Below are positions 8,659-17,237 of a stretch of 38,466 nt of DNA, in pieces; within the stretch, counting starts at the first letter, position 1, and the number at the start of each line of letters is the position of its first letter. A model generated the notes under the pieces. The model was not told where the DNA came from and ran no database searches. It worked only from the letters and a program-made list of their open reading frames with translations. Source of the stretch: Bacteroidetes bacterium UBA2664 (GTDB lineage: Bacteria; Bacteroidota; Rhodothermia; Balneolales; Balneolaceae). The DNA lies in the NCBI GenBank assembly GCA_002359315.1, contig DEMS01000009.1, forward strand, positions 1 to 38,466. The letters run 5' to 3'. Position numbers and translations under genes: made by a program.

Positions 8659-9681
8659 ATGAAAACTTATAAAATATCACTAATACTCTCATTAATGTTC
8701 GTAATGCTGATCAGCGTTACGCAGAGTGTGTATGCACAAGATGAAGCAAGAGCGCAAGCTGTTCTGCTTTACAATGAGGCTCAGGAATTAGCCGGAAATA
8801 ACCAATTTGATGATGCCATTGATGCATATCGTCAAACACTGGAACTGGCAAATCAAAATCAATTGGATGATATCGTGGAATTAATTGAAGAAAGATTACC
8901 ACGTGTATATGCCAGCAGAGCATCCAATGCGTACAGAACGTATCAAAGTTCAAGGACACTGGCGTCTGTAAATGATGCTCTGGACTACTTTAAAGAGTCG
9001 CAAGAAGTAGCTACAGAATTTAATAATCCGGAAATCCGACAACAGGCACAAATGGCTATCCCTCAGCTGTATTATGTGAGGTCGATCCTGAATTACCGGC
9101 AAGATAATCTGGAAGCTGCAATGAGTGATCTGGATAATGCAATCAATTTGAATCCAAATTATGCAGCAGCATATTATCAAAAAGGCATTGTTCAAAAGCA
9201 GATGACTCCCGATGATGTCGATGGCTTTATGCGATGGTATGATATGGCTATTGAAGTTGCAAGCCGCGTAAATGACAATAGAACATTGCAAAATGCACAA
9301 GAAGGCGCGCATGATGAATTAATCTACAGAGCTGTAAACCTGGCGGATGAAAGAAGATTTGCGGATGCCATTGAACTTCTTCAAAGAGTTGAGGACTATG
9401 ATGATGCTTCGGATGAAGCTCAATATAGATTGGCAGAAATTTATAACATGCGCAGCAACTGGAGTAGTGCTGAATCAAGTGCAAGAAGAGCACTCCAACT
9501 TCATACAGGCGGTGTCGCTGACAAAGCCAAAATCTATTTCGAATTGGGTACGGCTCTGAAAGGACAAGGTAATTTCACAGCAGCATGTTCAGCATTTGAA
9601 AATGCGAGATACGGTAACTTTACAGAACCGGCAAACCATGAGTTACAGTTTGAATTGAAGTGTGAAGGACACGCTCCTTGA
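8659..9681 (+). CDS. Secreted tetratricopeptide-repeat protein
   Basis: The 340-aa protein starts with a clear signal peptide (MKTYKISLILSLMFVMLISV, cleavage around VYAQ, residues 24-27). The rest is helical with TPR-like units, for example LYNEAQELAGNNQFDDAIDA, LEAAMSDLDNAINLNPNYAA and a C-terminal FELGTALKGQGNFTAACSAF. Typical TPR positions (W/L/Y, G/A, A, P) are visible. It probably acts as a periplasmic or outer-membrane-associated scaffold; no enzyme motif is seen. It stands alone, with an AT-rich upstream gap of 120 bp and a strong terminator after it. The AGGTTAGA before the ATG could serve as a weak ribosome binding site. Confidence 0.85.
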   Translation: MKTYKISLILSLMFVMLISVTQSVYAQDEARAQAVLLYNEAQELAGNNQFDDAIDAYRQTLELANQNQLDDIVELIEERLPRVYASRASNAYRTYQSSRTLASVNDALDYFKESQEVATEFNNPEIRQQAQMAIPQLYYVRSILNYRQDNLEAAMSDLDNAINLNPNYAAAYYQKGIVQKQMTPDDVDGFMRWYDMAIEVASRVNDNRTLQNAQEGAHDELIYRAVNLADERRFADAIELLQRVEDYDDASDEAQYRLAEIYNMRSNWSSAESSARRALQLHTGGVADKAKIYFELGTALKGQGNFTAACSAFENARYGNFTEPANHELQFELKCEGHAP

Positions 9682-9705
9682 TCTGATCTCTTTCTGAACG
9701 AAAAT

Positions 9706-9741
9706 AAAAGCCACCCTTTTAAAAAGGATGGCTTTTTTTTT
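9706..9741 (+). terminator. Rho-independent terminator after the TPR gene
   Basis: The stem AGCCACCCTTTT pairs with AAAAGGATGGCT with one mismatch and ends in a run of nine T. It starts 25 bp after the stop of the TPR protein and isolates it from transketolase. Confidence 0.9.
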
Positions 9742-9750
9742 GCTTTTTCT

Positions 9751-9780
9751 TTTGCCTTGTAATGAACTTACCTATCTTTT
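9751..9780 (+). promoter_or_regulatory. Possible Bacteroidota-type promoter for transketolase
   Basis: TTTG (9751-9754), an 18-nt spacer, then TATCTTTT (9773-9780) match seven of eight positions of TAnnTTTG. It lies about 40 bp before the ATG and just after the upstream terminator, which is where a promoter is needed. The match is weak because the region is AT-rich. Confidence 0.3.
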
Positions 9781-9819
9781 TAGGTACTTAAAAAAAGAGT
9801 TTAAACTTTTACTTATTTG

Positions 9820-11823
9820 ATGAATCAAGAAAATCAGACGGCAAAAAACTGTGTAAATACGATTCGATCTCTCTCAATGGATGCCGTACAGGCTGCAAAC
9901 TCCGGTCACCCGGGAATGCCCATGGGGATGGCAGATGTCGCATTTGTACTATGGACAAAATTTTTAAAACACAATCCTAAAAATCCGCGATGGTTCGACC
10001 GGGACCGGTTCATTCTATCTGCCGGACACGGCTCTATGTTACTCTACTCTCTCTTGCATCTTACAGGGTATGATTTGCCATTGGAAGAGCTTAAAAACTT
10101 TCGCCAGTATCAGAGCAAAACGCCCGGGCATCCTGAATTTGGCCAAACACCCGGTGTAGAAACTACAACCGGCCCATTGGGACAAGGGTTTGGAACAGGT
10201 GTTGGAATGGCCATTGCAGAGGAATTTATGGCTGCAACGTTTAATAAAAAAGAACATAAAATTGTCGATCATTTTACATATGCGATTGTAAGTGACGGTG
10301 ATTTAATGGAAGGAATTTCACATGAGTCTGCATCTCTGGCCGGTCATCTGAAATTAAAAAAGCTGATCTATTTATATGATTCCAATCAAATATCCATTGA
10401 CGGATCTACGGATCTTTCTTTTAGTGATAATACGGTAAAACGTTTTGAGGGGTACGGTTGGGATGTACAAGTTATAGACGGTCACAATCATGATGAAATT
10501 GAAAAAGCAATCCGTAAAGCACAAACTACGGACACTCCATCACTCATTGAGTGCAAAACAATCATCGGATTTGGCAGCCCAAATAAGGAAGGTACTGCAG
10601 ATTCTCACGGTTCACCACTGGGGCCGGATGAAATCAAGCTTACAAAAGAGAGGCTGGGACTGAATCCGGACAAGAGCTTTTTTATATCTGAGGAGGTTTA
10701 CAATGAGATGAAAAAAGCAGTTTTGAACGGTGACCAAGAGGAGTCGGAATGGAAGAATTTGTTGAATGATTATGAAAAAGTCTATCCCAATGACGGGGTT
10801 CTTTTTAAACAGTTTTTCACCAGGGATCTGAAGATTGATTTTGAAAAAACACTTCCGTTTTTCGAGGCCGATGATAAAGGAATGGCAACCCGGAAAGCAT
10901 CCGGTGCTGTTTTAAACAGTATCTCCAAAGAGATCCCCAATCTAATCGGGGGTTCTGCTGATCTTACCGGGAGCAATAATACTGATTTTAAGGATTCCGG
11001 AATTTTTGATTCAACAGACAGAAAAGGAAGATATATCCACTATGGTGTTCGAGAGCACGGAATGGCGGCAGCACTGAATGGATTGGCACTTCATGGGGGA
11101 GTGATCCCATATGGAGGTACCTTCCTGGTTTTTTCAGATTATAACAAACCATCTATTCGAATTGCGGCACTCTCAGAAATCCCATCCATATTTGTATTTT
11201 CTCACGACAGTATTGGCCTCGGAGAAGATGGTCCAACCCATCAACCCATTGAACATTTGGCAGCTATGAGAGCAACTCCCAATGTGCATCTATACAGGCC
11301 GGCCGATGCCAATGAGACAGCAATCTGTTGGAAATGCGCAATTGAAAGAGATAACGGGCCTTCACTTTTAGCATTGACGCGACAATCACTTCCTGTTCTA
11401 GATCGCTCTAAATACGAAAGTGCGAAAGGGGTTGAAAAAGGTGCATATGTTATCAAAAAGGAGAGTGGAAAGAGTATCGATCTGGTGTTGATGTCGACGG
11501 GATCTGAAGTACATATTACATTATTAGCTGCTGAGAAGCTTGAAAAGGAAGGGGTTTCAACCCGAGTTGTCAGTATGCCATGTATTGACCTTTTTGAAGA
11601 GCAGACAGAAGAGTACATCGACTCTGTAATTCCTCCATCTGTGAAGAAACGAGTCTCCGTTGAGGCCGGTACTACTTTTGGGTGGCACCGTTGGTTGGGG
11701 AGTGAGGGTCTAGCTCTTGGAATTGATACATTTGGAGCCTCAGCACCCTACGAGCAGGTTTATGATCATTTTGGACTTACTCCGGAGAAAATAGCCGAAA
11801 AAGCGAAAGTTCTGTTAGGGTGA
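9820..11823 (+). CDS. tkt: Transketolase
   Basis: This thiamine diphosphate enzyme moves two-carbon units between ketose and aldose phosphates in the pentose phosphate pathway. The length of about 667 aa is normal. It carries AANSGHPGMPMGMADVAFVL near the N-terminus, ILSAGHGSMLLY, the TPP motif SDGDLMEGISHESASLAGH through LIYLYDSNQISIDG, a pyrimidine-domain segment with GVREHGMAAALNGLALHGG, and GEDGPTHQPIEHLAAMRA. The ATG at 9820 is favoured over the TTG immediately upstream. It has its own terminator-bounded unit. Its 3' end overlaps the convergent phosphatase gene by 9 nt. Confidence 0.97.
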   Translation: MNQENQTAKNCVNTIRSLSMDAVQAANSGHPGMPMGMADVAFVLWTKFLKHNPKNPRWFDRDRFILSAGHGSMLLYSLLHLTGYDLPLEELKNFRQYQSKTPGHPEFGQTPGVETTTGPLGQGFGTGVGMAIAEEFMAATFNKKEHKIVDHFTYAIVSDGDLMEGISHESASLAGHLKLKKLIYLYDSNQISIDGSTDLSFSDNTVKRFEGYGWDVQVIDGHNHDEIEKAIRKAQTTDTPSLIECKTIIGFGSPNKEGTADSHGSPLGPDEIKLTKERLGLNPDKSFFISEEVYNEMKKAVLNGDQEESEWKNLLNDYEKVYPNDGVLFKQFFTRDLKIDFEKTLPFFEADDKGMATRKASGAVLNSISKEIPNLIGGSADLTGSNNTDFKDSGIFDSTDRKGRYIHYGVREHGMAAALNGLALHGGVIPYGGTFLVFSDYNKPSIRIAALSEIPSIFVFSHDSIGLGEDGPTHQPIEHLAAMRATPNVHLYRPADANETAICWKCAIERDNGPSLLALTRQSLPVLDRSKYESAKGVEKGAYVIKKESGKSIDLVLMSTGSEVHITLLAAEKLEKEGVSTRVVSMPCIDLFEEQTEEYIDSVIPPSVKKRVSVEAGTTFGWHRWLGSEGLALGIDTFGASAPYEQVYDHFGLTPEKIAEKAKVLLG

Positions 11824-12996
11824 TTGAGGAGAGTTTTTAATGTGATCTTCCTTCAGGATTGCCTTTTTATGGACAGTCGTAAAAGTGATGTCATCGATCG
11901 GCTTCTCATCGCCCATAAACTGCTCTATAGAGGATCTTACTTTTTGAGTGATTGTCTTTGCATGAAGAGAACCGTAGATAGAAAAGAGGCCTTCAAGTCT
12001 CTCTTCACCATACTCTTCGCCTAAATTATTCCGTGCTTCCACAAGCCCATCCGTATAGAGCAATAAGCTGTCACCTTCCCTGAATTTATACTTTTTCTCT
12101 TCCATCGCTTTTTTCAGAATAGAAGTAGATGTCATACCTAAAGCATAACCGTTGGTGTTCAAACGAAATGTTGTGTCATGCTCCTGACTGTAGATGAGTG
12201 GTATATTATGCCCGGCTCTTGCGAATATGAAATGATCTTTTTCATTCGGAAAAAATGCGGCACAGGCCGTTACGAACGTTTTATCTCTGCGTCCGGATTT
12301 CAGATAATCGTTTAACTCCAGAAAAAGCTCTTTAGGCGAAGGTTCTGACTTTTTAATTAACAGATGAACCAAAGCCTGAATTCTGACCATGTATAGTGCA
12401 GCACTCATCCCTTTTCCGGAAACATCAGCAATAAAAAGATATGTTCCTTTTTCTGTTTTGATGATATCGACATAATCTCCGCCAACTTCTAAAGCAGTTG
12501 CGGCAAATGAATAAACCTCGATCTCTTTCAAATTTAAGTGAGATGGGGGAAGGAGGCTCAACTGAATATCTCTTGCGAAATCCAGTTCTCTCTGTACATC
12601 AGATTTTTCAAGCAGCTCAATCAGTAAAATTAATAACATTCCTGTGAAAGAGAGGGGTAAAAGGAGTGGGTGCAGAATGTGGCCTGTAAATCCAATGATC
12701 ACGAAGAAGTAATAAATTATGAAGCTCACCAGAGATACACCAAATATCAATCGTCTGATTGGATTTAATCTTTTGGTAAGGGCTGAAAGCAGGCTTAGGC
12801 ATTTTTGAAAAACCGGTATATCCGAATGTGGAGTATTTGGATTAAACTCCTCGACAGCATCATAATAGAGTTTTTTAACACGATCTGAGTCAGATTGGAA
12901 CTGTTTGCCAAGCTGCCGGCTGTTCATGCCGCTTACATACTCTTCGTAGAAAGCTTTTGTATTGTAAGAAGATCGAGTTTCGTTTTTAAGAGCCAT
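11815..12996 (-). CDS. Membrane-bound SpoIIE/RsbU-type PP2C phosphatase
   Basis: The 393-aa protein has a soluble N-terminus, two membrane helices (about 84-103 and 107-127), a linker with the characteristic RELDFARDIQLSLLPP (about 136-151), and a C-terminal PP2C-like serine phosphatase domain. Metal-binding aspartates are visible in EVGGDYVDI (D174), DVSGKGMSAA (D191), YTDGLVEARN and DDITF. Such enzymes dephosphorylate anti-sigma antagonists in partner-switching cascades. No STAS antagonist or HATPase anti-sigma gene is in this window, so its partner is unknown. It lies 79 bp downstream of paaH on the same strand without a visible terminator, so read-through is possible. It overlaps the tkt 3' end by 9 nt. 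Confidence 0.92.
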   Translation of the reverse strand: MALKNETRSSYNTKAFYEEYVSGMNSRQLGKQFQSDSDRVKKLYYDAVEEFNPNTPHSDIPVFQKCLSLLSALTKRLNPIRRLIFGVSLVSFIIYYFFVIIGFTGHILHPLLLPLSFTGMLLILLIELLEKSDVQRELDFARDIQLSLLPPSHLNLKEIEVYSFAATALEVGGDYVDIIKTEKGTYLFIADVSGKGMSAALYMVRIQALVHLLIKKSEPSPKELFLELNDYLKSGRRDKTFVTACAAFFPNEKDHFIFARAGHNIPLIYSQEHDTTFRLNTNGYALGMTSTSILKKAMEEKKYKFREGDSLLLYTDGLVEARNNLGEEYGEERLEGLFSIYGSLHAKTITQKVRSSIEQFMGDEKPIDDITFTTVHKKAILKEDHIKNSPQSP

Positions 12997-13075
12997 AATA
13001 AATAGTAGATGGTTATTCTACACTTTACGGAAAAGACCGTCAAAAGTTAACAAAGATTTTATTAGTACAATCGGA

Positions 13076-14248
13076 TCAATAAAATGTGCTTTTCTCTTTC
13101 ACTTTTTTTATCAGTAATGGATTAGGCCTGTATCTATCCTCACCATATAGTTTCTGCAGATTCTCTAGTTGTGTCAGTACCTTTTGGAGACCGATTTCGT
13201 CAGCCCACAATAATAATCCTTTCGGATAATTTACTCCACTGGTCATAGCCAGATCAATATCTTTTGCTGTAGCAATGTTCATAAAAAGGGCATCTGCCGC
13301 TTCATTAATTAACATAACCAGAATGCGATTTAAAATAACCATACCCAGATCATGGTCACGATCAGGGGCTCTATTTTTTGCATTTTCTCGATAGTCATAA
13401 AAACCAATTCCTGATTTTTTCCCCAACATGCCTGCTTCCACAAGTCGTTTTTGAGTAAAGGAGGGTTTGAAACGTGGATCAAAATAGAATTCCTTAAAAA
13501 CCGACTCTGTAACGGCATAGTTTACATCATGACCGATCAAGTCCATGAGTTCAAAAGGCCCCATCTTGAATCCGCCCAACTCTTTCATGGCCCAATCGAT
13601 TGTAGCGTGATCCGCAATTCCCTCTTCTATTATTCTAAGTGCTTCTCCATAAAAAGGGCGGGCAACTCTGTTTACAATAAATCCGGGTGTATCTTTTGCA
13701 AGTACTGTTGTTTTGCCCCACGAATCAATTAACGACCGTGCATTATTCAGAATTTGATCATCCGTCAATATTCCGGGAATCATTTCAACAAGTTTCATCA
13801 GAGGAGCTGGATTAAAAAAATGAATTCCTAAAAACCGGTTCGGCCTTTTCAAAGCGGAAGAGATTGACGCAATAGAAAGAGAAGAGGTATTAGTTGCCAA
13901 TAATGTATCTTTTGATACCATGGCCTCAACTCGTGAAAACTGGTCTTTTTTAGTCTGCAGATCCTCAATAATCGCTTCAAACACGATTCCACATTTTGAA
14001 AAGTCATTGATATGATTTACAAAGTGAATTCTTGAGAGAATCTCATCGCCCTCATTTTGGGTCATTCTCTCTTTTTGGACCTGTCTTTGTAATATTCCGG
14101 TTAATCCCTCTTCCGATTTTTTTAACTGTTCCGGAAATGGATCGAAGAGATAGACTTGATGCTTATGAGTAGCAGCGATTTGGGCGATACCTGATCCCAT
14201 TGTTCCGGCACCAATAACCCCGACTATGGTAGATTGATTCAAACTCAT
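13076..14248 (-). CDS. paaH: 3-hydroxyacyl-CoA dehydrogenase (PaaH-like)
   Basis: This NAD-dependent enzyme oxidises 3-hydroxyadipyl-CoA to 3-oxoadipyl-CoA late in phenylacetate breakdown. The N-terminal Rossmann motif is VGVIGAGTMGSGIAQIA. The catalytic His region is FLGIHFFNPAPLMKLVEMIPG (about 140-160), followed by DTPGFIVNRVARPF. A second C-terminal 3HCDH-like domain brings the length to about 390 aa, longer than 280-aa single-domain Hbd proteins and shorter than 475-aa E. coli PaaH. A TTG 18 nt upstream is in frame, but the ATG giving MSLNQSTIVG is the better start. The paa context supports the pathway role; a general beta-oxidation role is also possible. Confidence 0.85.
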   Translation of the reverse strand: MSLNQSTIVGVIGAGTMGSGIAQIAATHKHQVYLFDPFPEQLKKSEEGLTGILQRQVQKERMTQNEGDEILSRIHFVNHINDFSKCGIVFEAIIEDLQTKKDQFSRVEAMVSKDTLLATNTSSLSIASISSALKRPNRFLGIHFFNPAPLMKLVEMIPGILTDDQILNNARSLIDSWGKTTVLAKDTPGFIVNRVARPFYGEALRIIEEGIADHATIDWAMKELGGFKMGPFELMDLIGHDVNYAVTESVFKEFYFDPRFKPSFTQKRLVEAGMLGKKSGIGFYDYRENAKNRAPDRDHDLGMVILNRILVMLINEAADALFMNIATAKDIDLAMTSGVNYPKGLLLWADEIGLQKVLTQLENLQKLYGEDRYRPNPLLIKKVKEKSTFY

Positions 14249-14414
14249 GATTTTAAATTCATACAATTGAAACTGAAAATAAGCAATGCATCAGGAAATA
14301 TCATAAGTGAGAGATATCTTTTATAGGGTGACTAAAACGTTTTTATGAATTTAGCCTACATTTATGCAAACATTCTTTTAAATCAGGCCAGACGAAATTC
14401 AGATAAAATTTAAT

Positions 14415-15197
14415 TCAGCGGCCTTTAAATTCAGCTCGTCTCTTTTCTAAAAATGCCGTAACACCCTCTTTGTAATCATCACTTTTACCTGCTTTTGACT
14501 GAAGGGTTGCTTCAAGCTGTAATTGTTGTTCCAGGTTATTGGTAAAGCTTTTGTTGATAGCTTCCTTGTAAAGTGCAAAACCTTTGGTCGGCATGGATGC
14601 CAGTTGAGAAGTTACTTTGGCAACTTCATTTGTCAGTTGATTTGATTCCACTGATTTATAAATTAAACCCAATTCAACAGCTTGGTCAGCTGTTATTTTA
14701 TCATCAAGCATATAGAGGGCATTTGTCCGGGCAAAGCCAACAAGCCTGGGGAGGAACCATGTGCCGCCACTATCCGGGATGAGTCCTATTTTGCTGAATG
14801 CCTGGACAAACAGTGCTTCTTTTGATGCAATTACGATATCACAGGCAAAGGCAATATTGGCACCGGCCCCGGCAGCTGTACCTTGTACTGAGCAAACTAC
14901 CGGTTTCTTTAACTCTCTTATCAATTTGATGATCGGATTGTAGCTCGTATTAACCGTGTCGGAAAGTGTATAAGTTGTATCTTTTTCTCTTTCAATGACC
15001 TCGGGAAGATCTTGACCACCACAAAAAGCTTTTCCGGCGGCATTCAGTAGCACACATCTGACATCATCTGATTCTGCAGATTGTAAAGCATCTTGCAATT
15101 CAAGAGCCATCGGTTCCGTAAAGCTATTGTACTTTTCCGGACGATTTAACGTGATGGTTAGAATGTTGTTTTTATTTTCTTTTAGAATAAGGCTCAT
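14415..15197 (-). CDS. paaG: Ring-1,2-epoxyphenylacetyl-CoA isomerase (PaaG), crotonase family
   Basis: PaaG converts ring-1,2-epoxyphenylacetyl-CoA into the oxepin-CoA form. The 260-aa crotonase-fold protein has the N-terminal ITLNRPEKYNSFTEPM, the oxyanion-hole segment AFCGGQDLPEV, and QGTAAGAGANIAFACDIVIA. The PaaG-like signature GLIPDSGGTWFLPRLVG carries the catalytic Asp, where plain enoyl-CoA hydratases usually have Glu. It lies between paaD and paaH. A heptamer array (TTTTCAC units on this strand) runs directly into the ATG, so the usual ribosome-binding region consists of repeats. Confidence 0.92.
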   Translation of the reverse strand: MSLILKENKNNILTITLNRPEKYNSFTEPMALELQDALQSAESDDVRCVLLNAAGKAFCGGQDLPEVIEREKDTTYTLSDTVNTSYNPIIKLIRELKKPVVCSVQGTAAGAGANIAFACDIVIASKEALFVQAFSKIGLIPDSGGTWFLPRLVGFARTNALYMLDDKITADQAVELGLIYKSVESNQLTNEVAKVTSQLASMPTKGFALYKEAINKSFTNNLEQQLQLEATLQSKAGKSDDYKEGVTAFLEKRRAEFKGR

Positions 15198-15224
15198 GAA
15201 AAGTGAAAAGTGAAAAGTGAAAAA
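15197..15224 (-). repeat. Heptamer tandem array abutting the paaG start
   Basis: Three exact TGAAAAG units (15197-15217) and a fourth TGAAAAA are read on the plus strand. On the paaG strand this is TTTTCAC repeated, the last copy continuing as TTTTCATG, so the start codon is part of the repeat tract. Confidence 0.8.
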
Positions 15225-15230
15225 TTAAAA

Positions 15231-15300
15231 CGCCCCTCTTATTCATCCACGAAGCAGACCAGAGCGATAGCGATCGTCCCGACCCTTCGGAGTGAAATGC
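15231..15300 (-). repeat. Dispersed intergenic repeat (family A), copy 2
   Basis: Read on the minus strand, this gap contains the same ordered blocks as 67-120: CATTTC, CACTCCG, then after an insertion CTGCTTCGTGG and a block like ATGAATAAGAGGGGCG. It fills almost the whole paaD-paaG gap and ends one base before the paaD stop codon. Confidence 0.45.
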
Positions 15301-15301
15301 T

Positions 15302-15811
15302 TTATATACATTTAAAATGTTCAAAGGGTTGTTCGCACTCATTGCAATAGTATTGAGATTTACATGCTGTCGATCCAAATTCACTTTGCAAGACGGTCTC
15401 CATGGAATCACAATATGGGCAAGGGACAATCTTTTGAGATCCGATTAAATTCAACAAAAAATCTTCGCTATCTACTTTTTCTTCAGGGGGCGCGATCCCA
15501 TACTCCTTCAATTTTTGCTTAGCGTGATCAGTCATCCAATCGGTCGTCCAACTCTCTTTGAAGTCGGTGAGAACCTGAAATGAATGAACTCCTTTTTCTG
15601 CCAGCTTTTTCCTTATTTCATTTTCAATTGCATTCATAGCCGGGCACCCGGAATAAGTAGGTGTAATCTTGACGATGCACTCATCTTTCTTCCATTCTAC
15701 ATCTCTCACAATACCCATCTCAACAACATTCAATACGGGGATTTCCGGATCAATAACTTCCTCAAGATATGACCAGATTTCATCGATTGTATGTTTTGTT
15801 GTAACTACCAT
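15302..15811 (-). CDS. paaD: Phenylacetyl-CoA epoxidase subunit PaaD
   Basis: The 169-aa protein is needed for the active 1,2-phenylacetyl-CoA epoxidase, probably in Fe-S or metal centre maturation (MIP18/DUF59 fold). The N-terminal half shows EEVIDPEIPVLNVVEMGIVRDV and the TYSGCPAMNAIENEI motif with the conserved Cys. The C-terminal half has the zinc-ribbon-like pattern CPYC ... C ... CNEC, typical of PaaD and absent from short SufT proteins. It sits directly downstream of paaC (75-bp gap) in the usual ABCD order. In older naming this is PaaJ. Confidence 0.93.
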   Translation of the reverse strand: MVVTTKHTIDEIWSYLEEVIDPEIPVLNVVEMGIVRDVEWKKDECIVKITPTYSGCPAMNAIENEIRKKLAEKGVHSFQVLTDFKESWTTDWMTDHAKQKLKEYGIAPPEEKVDSEDFLLNLIGSQKIVPCPYCDSMETVLQSEFGSTACKSQYYCNECEQPFEHFKCI

Positions 15812-15886
15812 TGTGATATTTTGTACTCCGGAGATTTAAAATTCTTCTCTAAAAAAATAAAAACGGTGTCAATTTAGAAATTAAAA

Positions 15887-16675
15887 CTACTTCCACTCCG
15901 CTTCCGGGTGGGATCGTCTTAAAAACTGCATCTGTGCCAAAAGTGGGCCCAAATATTCGGTATGACGACCGCTTCTTGCTCCTTCGAACATATATTGATC
16001 GTTATCCGGTTTCTGGAGCGTTGCCTCTTCAAAAGTTCCAAAAACCAATGATTCCCACTCTTTTTTGAATGCAGATGTATCGGTATATAGATTAAAAGAG
16101 ATTGCCGCTTTATCAATATCATCCAGATGGAAGAATTCACCGGTATACATCCATATTTCATCAATCGCCTCTTGAATACGGCGATGACTCTCCTCCGTCC
16201 CGTCTCCTAAACGCAACACCCATTCCCTGCTGTGTCGAAGGTGATATTTAATCTCTTTAAAATGTTTTTGAAGCATTCCATTGAACTGTTCATCTTTCAC
16301 CGTTTTAATTAATTCTCTGTAATTAAAAAAACTAAATGCACTGAACAGAAACTGTCGTAATATGGTGAATGCAAAATCACCTTTTGGAAGCTCCACCAAA
16401 GCGATATTTTTAAAATCGATATCATCCCGAAAATAGGCGTAATAGTCTTCGTCTGGTTTTCCTTCCAGTTGGGCCGCATACGAATATAGTGATGCAGCAT
16501 GGCCGATCATATCCAGTGCCACATTGGCTAAGGCCAGGTCTTCTTCAAGTTCAGGGCCGTGCCCGCACCATTCAGATAGTCTGTGTCCGTGAATCAGCCG
16601 ATCATCAGCTAATCGAAGAAGAACTTCCAGAAATGCTTCTTCTTTTGTTTCGGGTATTTTGTCAAAAGTACTCAT
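15887..16675 (-). CDS. paaC: Phenylacetyl-CoA epoxidase structural subunit PaaC
   Basis: The 262-aa ferritin-like subunit forms the structural partner of PaaA in the multicomponent epoxidase. LADDRLIHGHRLSEWCGHGP near residues 22-41 and ALANVALDMIGHA are typical of PaaC. So are YHLRHSREWVLRLGDGTEES and the C-terminal LLAQMQFLRRSHPEAEW. PaaC is a catalytically inactive homologue of PaaA. It lies 62 bp after paaB and before paaD. The older name is PaaI. Confidence 0.95.
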   Translation of the reverse strand: MSTFDKIPETKEEAFLEVLLRLADDRLIHGHRLSEWCGHGPELEEDLALANVALDMIGHAASLYSYAAQLEGKPDEDYYAYFRDDIDFKNIALVELPKGDFAFTILRQFLFSAFSFFNYRELIKTVKDEQFNGMLQKHFKEIKYHLRHSREWVLRLGDGTEESHRRIQEAIDEIWMYTGEFFHLDDIDKAAISFNLYTDTSAFKKEWESLVFGTFEEATLQKPDNDQYMFEGARSGRHTEYLGPLLAQMQFLRRSHPEAEWK

Positions 16676-16737
16676 TCAAAATATTGAAGTTGTTGTATAG
16701 GATTTTCAACCATTTTGATTGAAATCCCTATTCGATA

Positions 16738-17031
16738 TTAATTTCTTTTTTTTACAGCTCGTGGAACACTATAAAATTGGGGATGTCGATATGCTTTATC
16801 ATTAGCAGGGTCAAAAAAGGGTCCTGCATCTTCCGGTGCAGATGCAGTTATTTGGTCGGTGGGAACAACCCACATGGATATCCCTTCATTTCTTCGGGCG
16901 TAAGTATCCCGCCCATTTTGAAGTGCCATTTCGGCGTCTGGCGCGTGCACACTTCCGGCATGTTCAAATGGTTTTCCGTTACCCGGTTGATAAAAGACTT
17001 CCCAAAGGGGCCATTCGGTGTTTTGATTCAT
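16738..17031 (-). CDS. paaB: Phenylacetyl-CoA epoxidase subunit PaaB
   Basis: The 97-aa subunit bridges PaaAC heterodimers in the epoxidase. It is recognised from WPLWEVFYQPGNGKPFEHAG, SVHAPDAEMALQNGRDTYAR and SMWVVPTDQITAS, which are strongly conserved in PaaB. The length is normal. It is separated from paaA by an unusually long repeat-filled gap of 258 bp, which is odd for two subunits of one complex that are usually tightly linked. Confidence 0.95.
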   Translation of the reverse strand: MNQNTEWPLWEVFYQPGNGKPFEHAGSVHAPDAEMALQNGRDTYARRNEGISMWVVPTDQITASAPEDAGPFFDPANDKAYRHPQFYSVPRAVKKRN

Positions 17032-17065
17032 AGCTTAAATTTGATGTTGTTGAAAAAAGTGAAAA

Positions 17066-17135
17066 GGCAGAGGGCAGAAGTTTATACGTTTATTCACGTG
17101 TTACGCTAGTTTGTTTATGAGTTTATGAGTTTATG
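17066..17135. repeat. Heptamer pair plus seven-unit octamer array in the paaA-paaB gap
   Basis: GGCAGAG and GGCAGAA (17066-17079) are followed without a break by seven in-phase 8-mers (17080-17135): GTTTATAC, GTTTATTC, ACGTGTTA, CGCTAGTT, TGTTTATG, AGTTTATG, AGTTTATG. On the other strand the fifth unit from the end reads TAACACGT, which also occurs in the octamer array at 21753-21800. Confidence 0.6.
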
Positions 17136-17193
17136 TTTTTGGTACTGGAATCTAAACATCAAAATGTATAATCATAACTTTTATGCCCAGTGG

Positions 17194-17225
17194 CTTTGAG
17201 ATCCTGAAATAAATTCAGGATGACG
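17194..17225 (+). repeat. 32-nt hairpin repeat (family B), copy 1
   Basis: The arms ATCCTGAA and TTCAGGAT around an ATAAA loop are flanked by CTTTGAG and GACG. All 32 bases are identical to 21676-21707. It is intergenic between paaA and paaB. Confidence 0.8.
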
Positions 17226-17237
17226 CAATTATGAATT

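Noticed and set aside
17088..17103. CACGTG in the paaA-paaB gap as parS
   Set aside because: The flanks do not fit the parS consensus and the site is part of the octamer repeat array.
17194..17225. Terminator within the paa operon
   Set aside because: The hairpin has no T-run on either strand and is identical to a copy at another locus, so it is better called a dispersed repeat.
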